Assembly (NCBI RefSeq): GCF_002902945.1
Contig: NZ_CP026103.1
Span: 1,612,001-1,676,000, forward strand
Length of the DNA: 64,000 bases
Direction of reading: 5' to 3'
Origin: Paraburkholderia caribensis
Lineage (GTDB): Bacteria; Pseudomonadota; Gammaproteobacteria; Burkholderiales; Burkholderiaceae
Within the stretch, counting starts at the first letter, position 1. Each line of letters starts with the position of its first letter. Under the pieces are notes generated by a model. The model saw only the letters and a list, made by a program, of their open reading frames with translations, searched no databases and had not been told where the DNA came from. The position numbers were made by a program, and so were the translations under genes. This document shows positions 41,728 through 49,228 of this stretch, piece by piece.

Positions 41728-42684
41728 TCAGTGCGCGAGTGCGAGTGTCTGCACCGTGCCCGCTTCCGTATCGCCGACATAGATGCCGAATGCGTCCTCA
41801 CTGCGTTCGCGCACGTAGCGTTCGAGCATCGAGCGCACCGCGTCGTCGCGCAGTTCGCCCCACGGAATCGCCCCGAGCGGCACGATGCGGATCGTGCTGT
41901 CGATCCATGCCGCGCCGCTGTCGATCACCCGGCCGCGGTAGTAGATCTGCACGCTCGACGCAGGCCCGTTACCCGATTCGAACACGGCAAAAATAAAGTC
42001 GAGATGCACATTGAGGCCGAGCTTCGCGAGCACGCCGTGCAGGCTGGTTGCGTCGCTTGCGGGTTCGAGCTTGTGGCCCGTCGGCAATTGCAGGCCTTTG
42101 GGCGTATCGAGCAGCACGAGACCGTCGCGATGTTCGAGAATCGCGCCGACCTGGGCGCGAGCGCCCGCTGCAGCAAGCGCGTCCTGCGACAGGCTGAAGT
42201 TCACATACGCGCCCCGGCAATAACCGAGCGGCGACGAACTGGTATGAACAAAATCGACCACGCGTCCGATCAGGATGACGTGATCGCCGGCATCGACCAC
42301 TTCATGGGTCGTGCAATCGAAGCTCGCGGCGGCGCCGTCCATCACGGGCGCGCCCGTCGTGCGCGCACACCATGCGACTTGTGCGAACTTGTCGGCGGCT
42401 TTCGACGCGAACACGCCCGACACGTTCTTCTGGTCTTCGGCGAGCACACTGACCGCAAAGTGTTTCGTCTGCGAAAACACTTCGTAGCTCGAAGCCGTCT
42501 TCGCGATGCACACCAGCACGAGGGGCGGATCGAGCGACACCGACGTAAACGAGTTTGCCGTGAAGCCGCGCGGCGAGCCGTCATTCTGGATTGTCGTAAC
42601 GACCGTCACGCCCGTCACGAATGCGCCGAGTGCGCGGCGGAATTCCGCGCTATCGAAAGGCTGCTGATTACTGGGTTCAGCCAT
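41728..42684 (-). CDS. Flavin reductase fused to a degenerate Nudix-like domain
   Basis: A 318-residue protein. Residues ~1-165 are a flavin-reductase-like domain (FRRALGAFVTGVTVVTT, RGFTANSFTSVSLDPPLVL), supplying FMNH2 to the LLM enzyme. Residues ~170-318 look like a Nudix hydrolase fold: GAILEHRDGLVLLDTPKGLQLP leads to the place of the Nudix box, which reads TGHKLEPASDATSLHGVLAKLG and lacks the REx2EE acidic residues. A non-catalytic nucleotide-binding or dimerisation role is inferred. ATG 42684 (MAEPSNQQP) is chosen. Its start overlaps the hydrolase gene by eight bases. Confidence 0.8.
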   Translation of the reverse strand: MAEPSNQQPFDSAEFRRALGAFVTGVTVVTTIQNDGSPRGFTANSFTSVSLDPPLVLVCIAKTASSYEVFSQTKHFAVSVLAEDQKNVSGVFASKAADKFAQVAWCARTTGAPVMDGAAASFDCTTHEVVDAGDHVILIGRVVDFVHTSSSPLGYCRGAYVNFSLSQDALAAAGARAQVGAILEHRDGLVLLDTPKGLQLPTGHKLEPASDATSLHGVLAKLGLNVHLDFIFAVFESGNGPASSVQIYYRGRVIDSGAAWIDSTIRIVPLGAIPWGELRDDAVRSMLERYVRERSEDAFGIYVGDTEAGTVQTLALAH

Positions 42685-43588
42685 GATGTTCTCCAGAGAT
42701 CGATCCGTTGACGGCGTATTGGGCCGCAGCCCTCGGACTCGAAGCCGATACTTCGGCGAGGAACGCGAGGAGGCTTGCGTTGACGCGCGCGGGGTCGGTG
42801 ACATTCATCATGTGACGCTCGTTCGCGATGATTTCGGCGCGTCCGTGCGGCGTGGCCGCGGCCATCGCGCGCGACATCGCCGGACTCGAGTTCGGATCGC
42901 ATTCGCCCGTCAGGAACAGCGCGGGCACGGGCAGACTCGCGAGCCGGCCGACATGCGCATCGTCCGACGACGCGAACAGCCGGTAGGTGCGCGCATAGCC
43001 AACGGGATCGACAGACAGCAACAGCCCGCGCACGGCCCGCGCGGCCTGCGTCAGATGCGCGGGAACTGGATCGCCGAACCAGCGCGACAAGGTTGCATCG
43101 ATGCCTGCTTCGGCGGGCTTTTCCGCCGACGCTTCGCCGAGGGTCGCGGCACGGTTCATCACGGCTGCGCGCTGCGCGGGCGTGCGGTCGTACACCGCGT
43201 TGAGCGCTGTCACACTCAGCGTGCGCTCGGGATGCGCAAGCGCGAATTCGAGTGCGACCAGCGCGCCCATCGAATGCCCGACCACATGCGCGCGCCCGAT
43301 TTGAAGCGTATCGAGCAGCGCATCGAGTTGCGCTGCGTATTCGTCGAGCGTCGGCATGGCCGTCGGCAACGCGCTGTTGCCGTGGCCGAGCATGTCGTAC
43401 ACCACGACCTGGTAGGCCGACGTCAGCGCGTCGATCTGCGGCGCCCATACACTCTGGTTCATGCCCACGCCGTGAATCAGCACGACCGTCTCGCGTGCAT
43501 TGGCGCACTGCGGCGCGTGCACGCTATAGCTCGTGCCGGCCGCCTCGCCGCGTGACACCGCGCGCACGTGAGCAAGCTCAGGCTTCAT
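42677..43588 (-). CDS. Alpha/beta hydrolase
   Basis: Hydrolase of 303 residues. Oxyanion region LIHGVGMNQSVW, nucleophile elbow VVGHSMGALVA, acid in FLTGECDPNSSP, and histidine in NERHMMNVTDP near the C terminus form a full triad. The family includes ring-fission and carbamate hydrolases such as RutD. It overlaps the AA_synth gene upstream by eleven bases and the flavin reductase downstream by eight, implying tight co-expression. Confidence 0.9.
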   Translation of the reverse strand: MKPELAHVRAVSRGEAAGTSYSVHAPQCANARETVVLIHGVGMNQSVWAPQIDALTSAYQVVVYDMLGHGNSALPTAMPTLDEYAAQLDALLDTLQIGRAHVVGHSMGALVALEFALAHPERTLSVTALNAVYDRTPAQRAAVMNRAATLGEASAEKPAEAGIDATLSRWFGDPVPAHLTQAARAVRGLLLSVDPVGYARTYRLFASSDDAHVGRLASLPVPALFLTGECDPNSSPAMSRAMAAATPHGRAEIIANERHMMNVTDPARVNASLLAFLAEVSASSPRAAAQYAVNGSISGEHHG

Positions 43589-44165
43589 TGGACTCGAGCT
43601 CCTTCAGGTCCTGATATCGGTCGCCGATCCGGTGATGCGGACGGCCGCCGATCGATGCGCCAAGTGCGATGACGAGTTCATCGGGCGCGGGTGCATCGAC
43701 GATCGAGAACTGCACGGTCAGGTAGTGCGAGCGCATGCCTTCGTCGTGCTTATGCATCAGCGGAATCGAGATGGGGCAGTTCGGGCCGCCGCGCAGGTTC
43801 GTGAAGCTCAGATAGCTCTTCGCGCCGACCGCCTTGCGATAGTGGTTGCCGAAGCGCAGCGTGTGGATCAGCGCCGACGCGTGCTCGATCTCGCCCGACG
43901 TGCCGACGATGGCGGCCTTGCCATAGCCTTCGATTGCATCGCCTGAGCCGGCGACTCGCAGCATTTCTGCTGTCAGCATCTCGCCTAGCTGTGGCGCGAG
44001 GCCGTGGATTTCAGGCTTCAGATCCTCGACGAAGCCGCGGCCCGCCCACGGATTGCGGAGCACGGCTGCCGCGCCGAACAGCTTCAGCGGACGTTGGGCT
44101 TCCTTGCCGCCTTCAATAAACGTCTCTTCGACGTAGGTGACCAGCTTGCGGACTTCCAGCTTCAT
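43578..44165 (-). CDS. Amino acid synthesis (AA_synth, DUF1185/BB2672-like) family protein
   Basis: First gene of the operon, 195 residues. Typical family stretches are KLVTYVEETFIEGGKEAQRP (part), FGAAAVLRNPWAGRGFVEDL, SFTNLRGGPNCPISIPLMHK and a MRSHYLTVQFSI segment. The family fold is BB2672-like, in the same chorismate-mutase-like fold class as YjgF/RutC, and its function is not established. ATG 44165 is chosen with a CAGGAGAAC-type ribosome site upstream. Directly in front are two palindromes that look like GntR operators. Confidence 0.85.
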   Translation of the reverse strand: MKLEVRKLVTYVEETFIEGGKEAQRPLKLFGAAAVLRNPWAGRGFVEDLKPEIHGLAPQLGEMLTAEMLRVAGSGDAIEGYGKAAIVGTSGEIEHASALIHTLRFGNHYRKAVGAKSYLSFTNLRGGPNCPISIPLMHKHDEGMRSHYLTVQFSIVDAPAPDELVIALGASIGGRPHHRIGDRYQDLKELESNEA

Positions 44166-44214
44166 ATCGTTCTCCTGACGGGGGCTCTTGGCCGTGGTGT
44201 CGTTCGTTGAGATT

Positions 44215-44268
44215 ATGGTATGCCATCTTACGGTCCGCACCGCGCGTGTCAATATTATGGAATACCAT
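44215..44268 (-). promoter_or_regulatory. Two TGGNATNCCA palindromes (candidate GntR operators)
   Basis: ATGGTATGCCAT (44215-44226) and ATGGAATACCAT (44257-44268) share the arms ATGG and CCAT and a central N-A-T-N. Their centres are 42 bases apart, four helical turns. They lie 50-104 bases upstream of the operon start, in its promoter region. FadR-subfamily GntR proteins are known to bind TGGTATACCA-like dyads, and the operon ends with such a regulator. Confidence 0.65.
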
Positions 44269-44479
44269 GATATGGGTTATGCCAATGCTGGCATGTTTTT
44301 GGATGGGGGTGCGGTGGGGAAACCGTGCGGGTGGTTCGGGGTTTTTGCGGGCGCCATTCTTGCGAAACGCGAGCCGCGCGCGAATGATGCCGAACGGGTC
44401 AAGGTGGTCCCCGACGCTGGGGGAGTACCTGACGGGCACCTGCGGCCCGTTCGTTAGGGCCGAGCGGTCGACCGGCGCC

Positions 44480-44890
44480 GCGCATCGTCGCGGATATTCA
44501 AAAGCCGTTCGCGTCGTGGCTGGACCGTCCGCTGAGCGGGATCACGACCAAAGAGATATCGGGCTGGAAAACGGCCGAACTGTCGCGCGTGCTGCGCCCC
44601 GGCGCGAATGGCCTGCCGGAAAAACGCGTCAAGCCCGCAACTTTCCGAACGCGCTCGGCGGCACGTAGCGGGAAATCAAGGCATTCGATCACGTTCGTCG
44701 CGTGGCCAAAATCCGCAACTTTCGCTGGCACGATCTTAGACATACGTTCGCGACGTGGGCGGTTACAGGCGGCGCACCACTTGACCTCGTCAGCCGAAGC
44801 GTCACGCCCCAGCCGTACGGGACCGGCCTGCAAAGTGTGACAGAGGAGTACGCGTGCGCCTATCGGAAATCTTCGAAACTTGGCGTCTTT
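44480..44890 (+). pseudogene. Tyrosine recombinase (phage integrase) remnant
   Basis: Two blocks of an integrase are readable in different frames. The core-binding-like block includes FASWLDRPLSGITTKEISGWKTAEL-type sequence (44500-44620). The catalytic block has KIRNFRWHDLRHTFATWAV (44708-44770), with the HxxR motif HDLRH, then VTEEYACAY holding a possible tyrosine. In between a large internal part is deleted, with stops and frame changes. It flanks the PAAR end of the secretion module, so it may mark an old integration event. Confidence 0.7.
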
Positions 44891-44962
44891 TCTGGCGGCC
44901 GGCTCGTGCCTTTGACATGGACGAGAGTGCGGGCCAAACAACAGTCAACAGCCGCTGCGATG

Positions 44963-45223
44963 CTAGGAGGCGACCAGCCGGGGCGGCGGATCGCATTTAC
45001 ACACGCAGAGGTCATCGCTCAACGCACTGTGTTTTCCGCTCACGCCAGTTTCGTGTGGCCGCTCTCCAATGCAAACGATACGTCCATTTGTCCCGCAGGC
45101 GAAGCACTTGACCACGTCCCCCTCGTATGCCAACTCCTTTCCGTCCAACGTATCCCCACGGTGAGGCGTAAAGACGACGCCACCCGTCGTCGTATGGTCA
45201 CCGCTCCTTATGTCGTAACGCAT
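44963..45223 (-). CDS. PAAR-domain protein, type VI secretion spike tip
   Basis: A protein of 86 residues. GDHTTTGGVVFTPHRGDTL is the classic PAAR start (GD-x-TT-x-GG), and a cysteine/histidine set later (CFACGTNGRIVC, HSALSDDLCVCKC) could bind metal at the spike tip. PAAR proteins sharpen VgrG spikes and carry effectors. The ATG at 45223 has AAGGAG just upstream, overlapping the end of the preceding ORF, implying coupled translation. It closes the VgrG effector module and stands next to the integrase remnant. Confidence 0.87.
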   Translation of the reverse strand: MRYDIRSGDHTTTGGVVFTPHRGDTLDGKELAYEGDVVKCFACGTNGRIVCIGERPHETGVSGKHSALSDDLCVCKCDPPPRLVAS

Positions 45224-45225
45224 CG

Positions 45226-45605
45226 CTACTTCTCCTTGCTGGACGTGTTTCCTTCCTGGTCACAGTGTCTGAATAGTCGTTCACTGTGCGTCCCGCCGCA
45301 CCCGGCAACGAGCCGCCCGTGACTAATCGTTCCTCGCAGATTCTTGAAGTTACAGTCTAGAATGGTGGCCGTGAGGTCAGTCGAATAGCAGAGTGTTCCG
45401 TCGTTCAGGAAGCGCACTACATGCGATACGGTATTAAGGAACCTGTTGATGCTGTACTCGCCAATATAGTGTGCGTCAGAGATTGATACGGACCGTGCGC
45501 TCCTTAGTGTGCTGGACAGTGTCCCGTCGAGAGAGATTTCGTACTCGCTCCCATCCGCTGTTCTCGAAGATAGACGGGTGGGCCGTTCTTTGAAATGGTT
45601 TCGAT
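45226..45605 (-). pseudogene. Uncharacterised, probably degenerate ORF between effector and PAAR
   Basis: An open frame ending at 45226 reads ...ADGSEYEISLDGTLSS and RFLNDGTLCYSTDL, with alternating patterns suggestive of beta strands. It has only a weak GTG start at 45417 (63 residues) and stays open upstream, in frame with the phospholipase and separated from it only by the TAA at 45616. A second frame upstream reads TIETISKNGPPVYLRE, which would join naturally to ADGSEYEISL through a one-base frameshift. A decayed immunity or adaptor gene is likely; no family recognised. Confidence 0.4.
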
Positions 45606-45615
45606 AGTCCCGTGA

Positions 45616-47148
45616 TTATTGCGTGACTGACGGCGCGACCTGAACATGCGTACTCCCTATGGGCGTGACCTGGTTATATGAAAAAGCATCTGTTTTGATT
45701 TTGGGAGACGGCACGTTCGCCTTGATCGGTTGGTCGCCAGATGGCGCAATGATTTCGCGCGCTGTCAGATACAACCCCTTTCCGATAAAAGACTCAAAGC
45801 CGGCCCGAGAGTCGTGAACATATTGATCGAAGAAACGAATCAGGCTGTCGGATAGCACCGGTGGATTGAGCCAAGCATCATAGTAAGCTTGCTCCTCGGG
45901 GGAAAGCTTAGGTGGTACGCCACCATTTTTTTCCCGGTCTTGCCACTCACGCGGATTCGTCTTCTCAACTTCCATCCAATAACGCCGCCAGTTGAGTGAG
46001 TCCAGTTGTGCAGCGATAGTAGTGTGAGAAGACCTGATCCTCTCAAGGTCCTTTTCACTCTGTAAATTTGCTCCACATACGTCTTTGTACACGTCGCATG
46101 GGTTCGTCTGATAGCGGGCTTTGAGCCATCCATAATAGAGACGCATGTGTGCGGCCATCTTGGCATCCAAAGTGCTCCCGATATCTGCCGCGGCCTCGAA
46201 CTCGTCAAAGGATGCTTTCAGGTCTGGGTCATACTCAAAGAGGTCGGAGGTTTTCTTGTCCAGGAGCGCGGGGGGTGTGAAGGGAACACCGGCTATCGCG
46301 GCTTCGAGGCGCATTCTGTTAAGAGGGATGCGTGCAAGCGCGTCACTGCGTGCCTGCTCGCCCGGTTTGTATCCACCCCCCACGTCGGAATGCACACCAG
46401 GATAGACGAACTCACGATGTGTATCGGTTATCTGTCCCAGTCGCGTAAGCGGGAATGCTGAGCGGACTTCGTGTCCGGCCACTAAATGCAAACACTGTTC
46501 GACGTCCTCTGGCACATGCATCAACATATCGGTTAAGTCATGCGCTGGCAGGCCGACTGATTCGACGGTGTCGAAAATGCCTAGAAAACGGATACGCAGC
46601 GGAGCGCTCTTGCCATCGATAGCGGTAATACACGGCCAGTGCGGCACACCGTTCTTACGCTCGCACCTCTGGAGCAATCGATTGACAAAAGCTCGCGCCA
46701 GCGTCGCACCGCGTGAAAATCCGAAAACAGCTATGTCCACTCGGGAGACGCGATGATTCTGCGACAAGACCACATCCAGGTCGCGCAAGCCATTCTTGAT
46801 TCGAATATCGCCGCCCAGTCCAGTACCGCCTCCCAGCGCTTCGCTGTCGCGTATCCGATCAATCCACGTGGGATTACTAGCCTCAAGAGGTGTTCCAACT
46901 CCCGCATAGTAAAGTCGTTGAATGACGGGGAAGTCATCCATATGGCCTTGCCATAAGCGGGCTACGTTAGATTGTTTTTCCAACGGAATGTCAATATTTC
47001 TATTATTTCCAGTTCCATCAAAGAAAAAGCTGATCCATGGCATTTGCTCACAAGTGGTACACGTACCAAACTCCTCGGCATAGAGTTCTGTTGCCGTTTT
47101 GATTTTCTGTTCAAAAGCCTCATGACTATCTGTTATCCAGTCCTGCAT
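45616..47148 (-). CDS. T6SS phospholipase-like effector (DUF2235, Tle1-type)
   Basis: Putative antibacterial lipase of 510 residues delivered by VgrG. WISFFFDGTGNN opens the DUF2235 domain. The lipase elbow is FGFSRGATLARAF (G-x-S-x-G) near residue 145. A likely acid is in YPGVHSDVGGGY and a late histidine in DQYVHDSRAGF, giving an S-D-H triad. The C-terminal ~200 residues are variable, as in this family. The start ATG 47148 has GGAGA upstream inside the end of the lipoprotein gene. Base composition is lower in GC than the flanking core genes. The putative immunity gene lies upstream, not downstream. Confidence 0.85.
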   Translation of the reverse strand: MQDWITDSHEAFEQKIKTATELYAEEFGTCTTCEQMPWISFFFDGTGNNRNIDIPLEKQSNVARLWQGHMDDFPVIQRLYYAGVGTPLEASNPTWIDRIRDSEALGGGTGLGGDIRIKNGLRDLDVVLSQNHRVSRVDIAVFGFSRGATLARAFVNRLLQRCERKNGVPHWPCITAIDGKSAPLRIRFLGIFDTVESVGLPAHDLTDMLMHVPEDVEQCLHLVAGHEVRSAFPLTRLGQITDTHREFVYPGVHSDVGGGYKPGEQARSDALARIPLNRMRLEAAIAGVPFTPPALLDKKTSDLFEYDPDLKASFDEFEAAADIGSTLDAKMAAHMRLYYGWLKARYQTNPCDVYKDVCGANLQSEKDLERIRSSHTTIAAQLDSLNWRRYWMEVEKTNPREWQDREKNGGVPPKLSPEEQAYYDAWLNPPVLSDSLIRFFDQYVHDSRAGFESFIGKGLYLTAREIIAPSGDQPIKANVPSPKIKTDAFSYNQVTPIGSTHVQVAPSVTQ

Positions 47149-47150
47149 TA

Positions 47151-47669
47151 TTAGTCTCCAGGGTTGCGCATTGCTCGCTCGCCTCTGAGTAACAGATCGA
47201 CGCGGGGATTTACTGGGCTATGGATGTCATCTGAACGAACGATATACTCTGCCTCTACCTTCTCATTGGAAAAAAAGCGGACAATCAAATGAATTCCCGT
47301 ATCTGGATCTTTTGACGTTGCGCCCTTGATTCGGGTTGTACTGCTGTGCGTTTGCCATTCCGATTCTTGCGCATATTTGTCACCTGTTCTCCAGATGACA
47401 CGTAGGTTGGCCCCAACTCCAGGAAGGCTCGCACAGCATGCGGGACTTGAACTACCGCCCTTCGAGAATCGCTGTACGTCATAACCTATTAACGCCAAGT
47501 TCTTGCCTGACTCTGTCTCCAGGTGGAAGTCCCGGATGTCGTCTTCGGTGTAATTGACCGGCCATATATTCATGTACGGCATATAGGAAGCGCTAGAGGC
47601 ACAACCGACACAGGTGATGGACGCGGTCGCGACAATCGCCGGCAGTAGTTTGCTTTTTATGTTTGCCAT
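47151..47669 (-). CDS. DUF3304 lipoprotein, putative immunity protein of the effector
   Basis: A lipoprotein of 172 residues. Signal peptide MANIKSKLLPAIVATASITC is followed by the lipobox VGC, so it is anchored in the periplasm, where a phospholipase effector would act. The mature part has YMNIWPVNYTEDDIRDFHLETESG, a pattern I associate with DUF3304. ATG 47669 is chosen: upstream in-frame codons belong to the out-of-frame remnant of a second copy. It stops two bases before the effector start. Immunity function is inferred from position and localisation. Confidence 0.75.
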   Translation of the reverse strand: MANIKSKLLPAIVATASITCVGCASSASYMPYMNIWPVNYTEDDIRDFHLETESGKNLALIGYDVQRFSKGGSSSPACCASLPGVGANLRVIWRTGDKYAQESEWQTHSSTTRIKGATSKDPDTGIHLIVRFFSNEKVEAEYIVRSDDIHSPVNPRVDLLLRGERAMRNPGD

Positions 47670-47875
47670 CGCTTGATAGATTGCCCCCATCGATAGTTTC
47701 CAGGTGATATTCATTGAATGTAGTCATTGGTGTAGTTTGCGGCATGGACGTCTATTTCAGCTACATATCCCTGCGGCATCCCCATTGCGCACGCACATAC
47801 TCCCCAAACGGACACGCCAAGCAGCGCTGCGCGTCCAGCCCCAATCAAGCCGGCAATCATTTTCCTGTTGTTCAT
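47670..47875 (-). pseudogene. Degenerate second copy of the DUF3304 lipoprotein gene
   Basis: A 54-codon frame starts at ATG 47875 (MNNRKMIAGLIGAGRAALLG) with a signal-like N terminus and a cysteine in VWGVCAC. Its VHAANYTNDYIQ matches the PVNYTEDDIRDF of the intact gene. It then stops at 47711. The continuation EYHLETIDGGNL appears in the next frame and matches DFHLETESGKNL. The copy is therefore frameshifted and cut off where the intact gene begins. It sits between the DUF4123 gene and the intact copy, consistent with a tandem duplication of an immunity gene. Confidence 0.65.
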
Positions 47876-47878
47876 AAC

Positions 47879-49225
47879 TTATCCTCTGATCTTGTCAGCA
47901 CGCATCTGCGCAACCTGATCGCGCGTGTAAAACAAAAGTTCCATGTACCCCGACTCGCTATCTGCCGGGAGCGAGCCTACGACCGTGAGCTCAACGCGAT
48001 TTGCGATATTGAGCGAATCGCTCCATCGAACGACAATCCGGTCGCCCGGCAACGGAACCGTTACTGACTCTTTCGTTACACTCGATACAGTGGAGCCATC
48101 CCCCACATTCCCGATACGCTGGGCATCGATATCGGGCTTTCCCGGCCACTCGATCTGCACATTGCGCACCGGTCGTCGGCTGTCGTTGATTACGTAAACG
48201 GACGTGGTTATGCAGCCAGCCAGCCTGATCCCCGCCAGCCAGTCGCGATTCTGCTTCTCTTTCAGCAGCAGTGGTGCGCACTCCGATACCGATTTCCATA
48301 CGTCCGCAGGAATCTCGCTAAAGGCATCGATAAGAGAGCACTCGCCTTGAATCGTACGGGTAATGGCCTGTTGGACTTCCGCGTGCAAGTCGTAGCCGTT
48401 GCCGTATCGCAATGCATAGAGGACGAAGACACTCGCATCACTCTTGCGGTCAAGTCCGCACTCCAATGCGCGATAAACAAAGGGGGCGATTTCAAGAGCA
48501 CGATCGTTGGGACGGGGCGCTTTCACGAGATCGGGCATTACTTTGTCGATCCACTCAAGCACCTGTCGCGGCACTACTTCGCGCTTCAATTCGTCGACAG
48601 TTTCGGCGGGAATCGGAAACACGTCCCACGCAACAGGAGTCGGCAGGTTCTCGCCAGACAGTTCGACTAGCCGCTTTTCGATGTCCAATGTCCACCACGC
48701 ATGACACGGACCAAAGACATGCCTACGCGTGTCATCAGGTAATGAGTGATACAGCACCCGCAGATACGATGGCTGATAGAAGAAGAACCATGCCTCTTCA
48801 TCGTCGGGGCCGAGACGCGCATGAAGCAGTGTTTGCAGATGCTCCACAAATGGCTCCATGTCGCATGACGTCCAGACCCATGAGACAAGCTGCGCGTCCA
48901 TTTCGGCGAGATGCAATACCCTCCAGAAGATCATGAGAGGATTCGCCTGCCCACTCATGAAACTGACGGTATAGGTCTGATCGCCCCGTAGGTCGGGCAT
49001 CGCGAAAAGGATTGGACCGGTCTGCTCCAGGTGATCTAGCCCAGAACCGGCGTAGAGCGACCTATGCTGACTATCCCAACCGTCGCACAGAAAAGCTCGC
49101 TCCCTGTCGCTCATGTGACCTATATCGACAAGCGCATAGAGTCGCACCTCTGGCTCAGTTTCCGCCAGCTTCGATTGCATTGCGCGAAAGCGCGCAAGCA
49201 TCCCGTTTTCGAACTCGCGATACAT
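47879..49225 (-). CDS. DUF4123 adaptor/chaperone of T6SS effector
   Basis: A 448-residue protein. The N-terminal ~200 residues look like DUF4123 (VRLYALVDIGHMSDRE, a variable core, then WWTLDIEKRLVELSG); DUF4123 proteins load effectors onto VgrG. The rest (residues ~220-448) contains a helical block and a C-terminal segment, WRSDSLNIANRV-like, with beta character, function unknown. It starts three bases after the vgrG stop and ends just before the remnant lipoprotein, so the whole module is probably one transcript. Confidence 0.8.
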   Translation of the reverse strand: MYREFENGMLARFRAMQSKLAETEPEVRLYALVDIGHMSDRERAFLCDGWDSQHRSLYAGSGLDHLEQTGPILFAMPDLRGDQTYTVSFMSGQANPLMIFWRVLHLAEMDAQLVSWVWTSCDMEPFVEHLQTLLHARLGPDDEEAWFFFYQPSYLRVLYHSLPDDTRRHVFGPCHAWWTLDIEKRLVELSGENLPTPVAWDVFPIPAETVDELKREVVPRQVLEWIDKVMPDLVKAPRPNDRALEIAPFVYRALECGLDRKSDASVFVLYALRYGNGYDLHAEVQQAITRTIQGECSLIDAFSEIPADVWKSVSECAPLLLKEKQNRDWLAGIRLAGCITTSVYVINDSRRPVRNVQIEWPGKPDIDAQRIGNVGDGSTVSSVTKESVTVPLPGDRIVVRWSDSLNIANRVELTVVGSLPADSESGYMELLFYTRDQVAQMRADKIRG

Positions 49226-49228
49226 CGC

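Noticed and set aside
44279..44294. Stem ATGCCA-ATGC-TGGCAT followed by GTTTTT, a possible plus-strand terminator
   Set aside because: Only six base pairs and no plus-strand gene upstream to terminate; it may be a reversed variant of the operator arms but I could not support either role.
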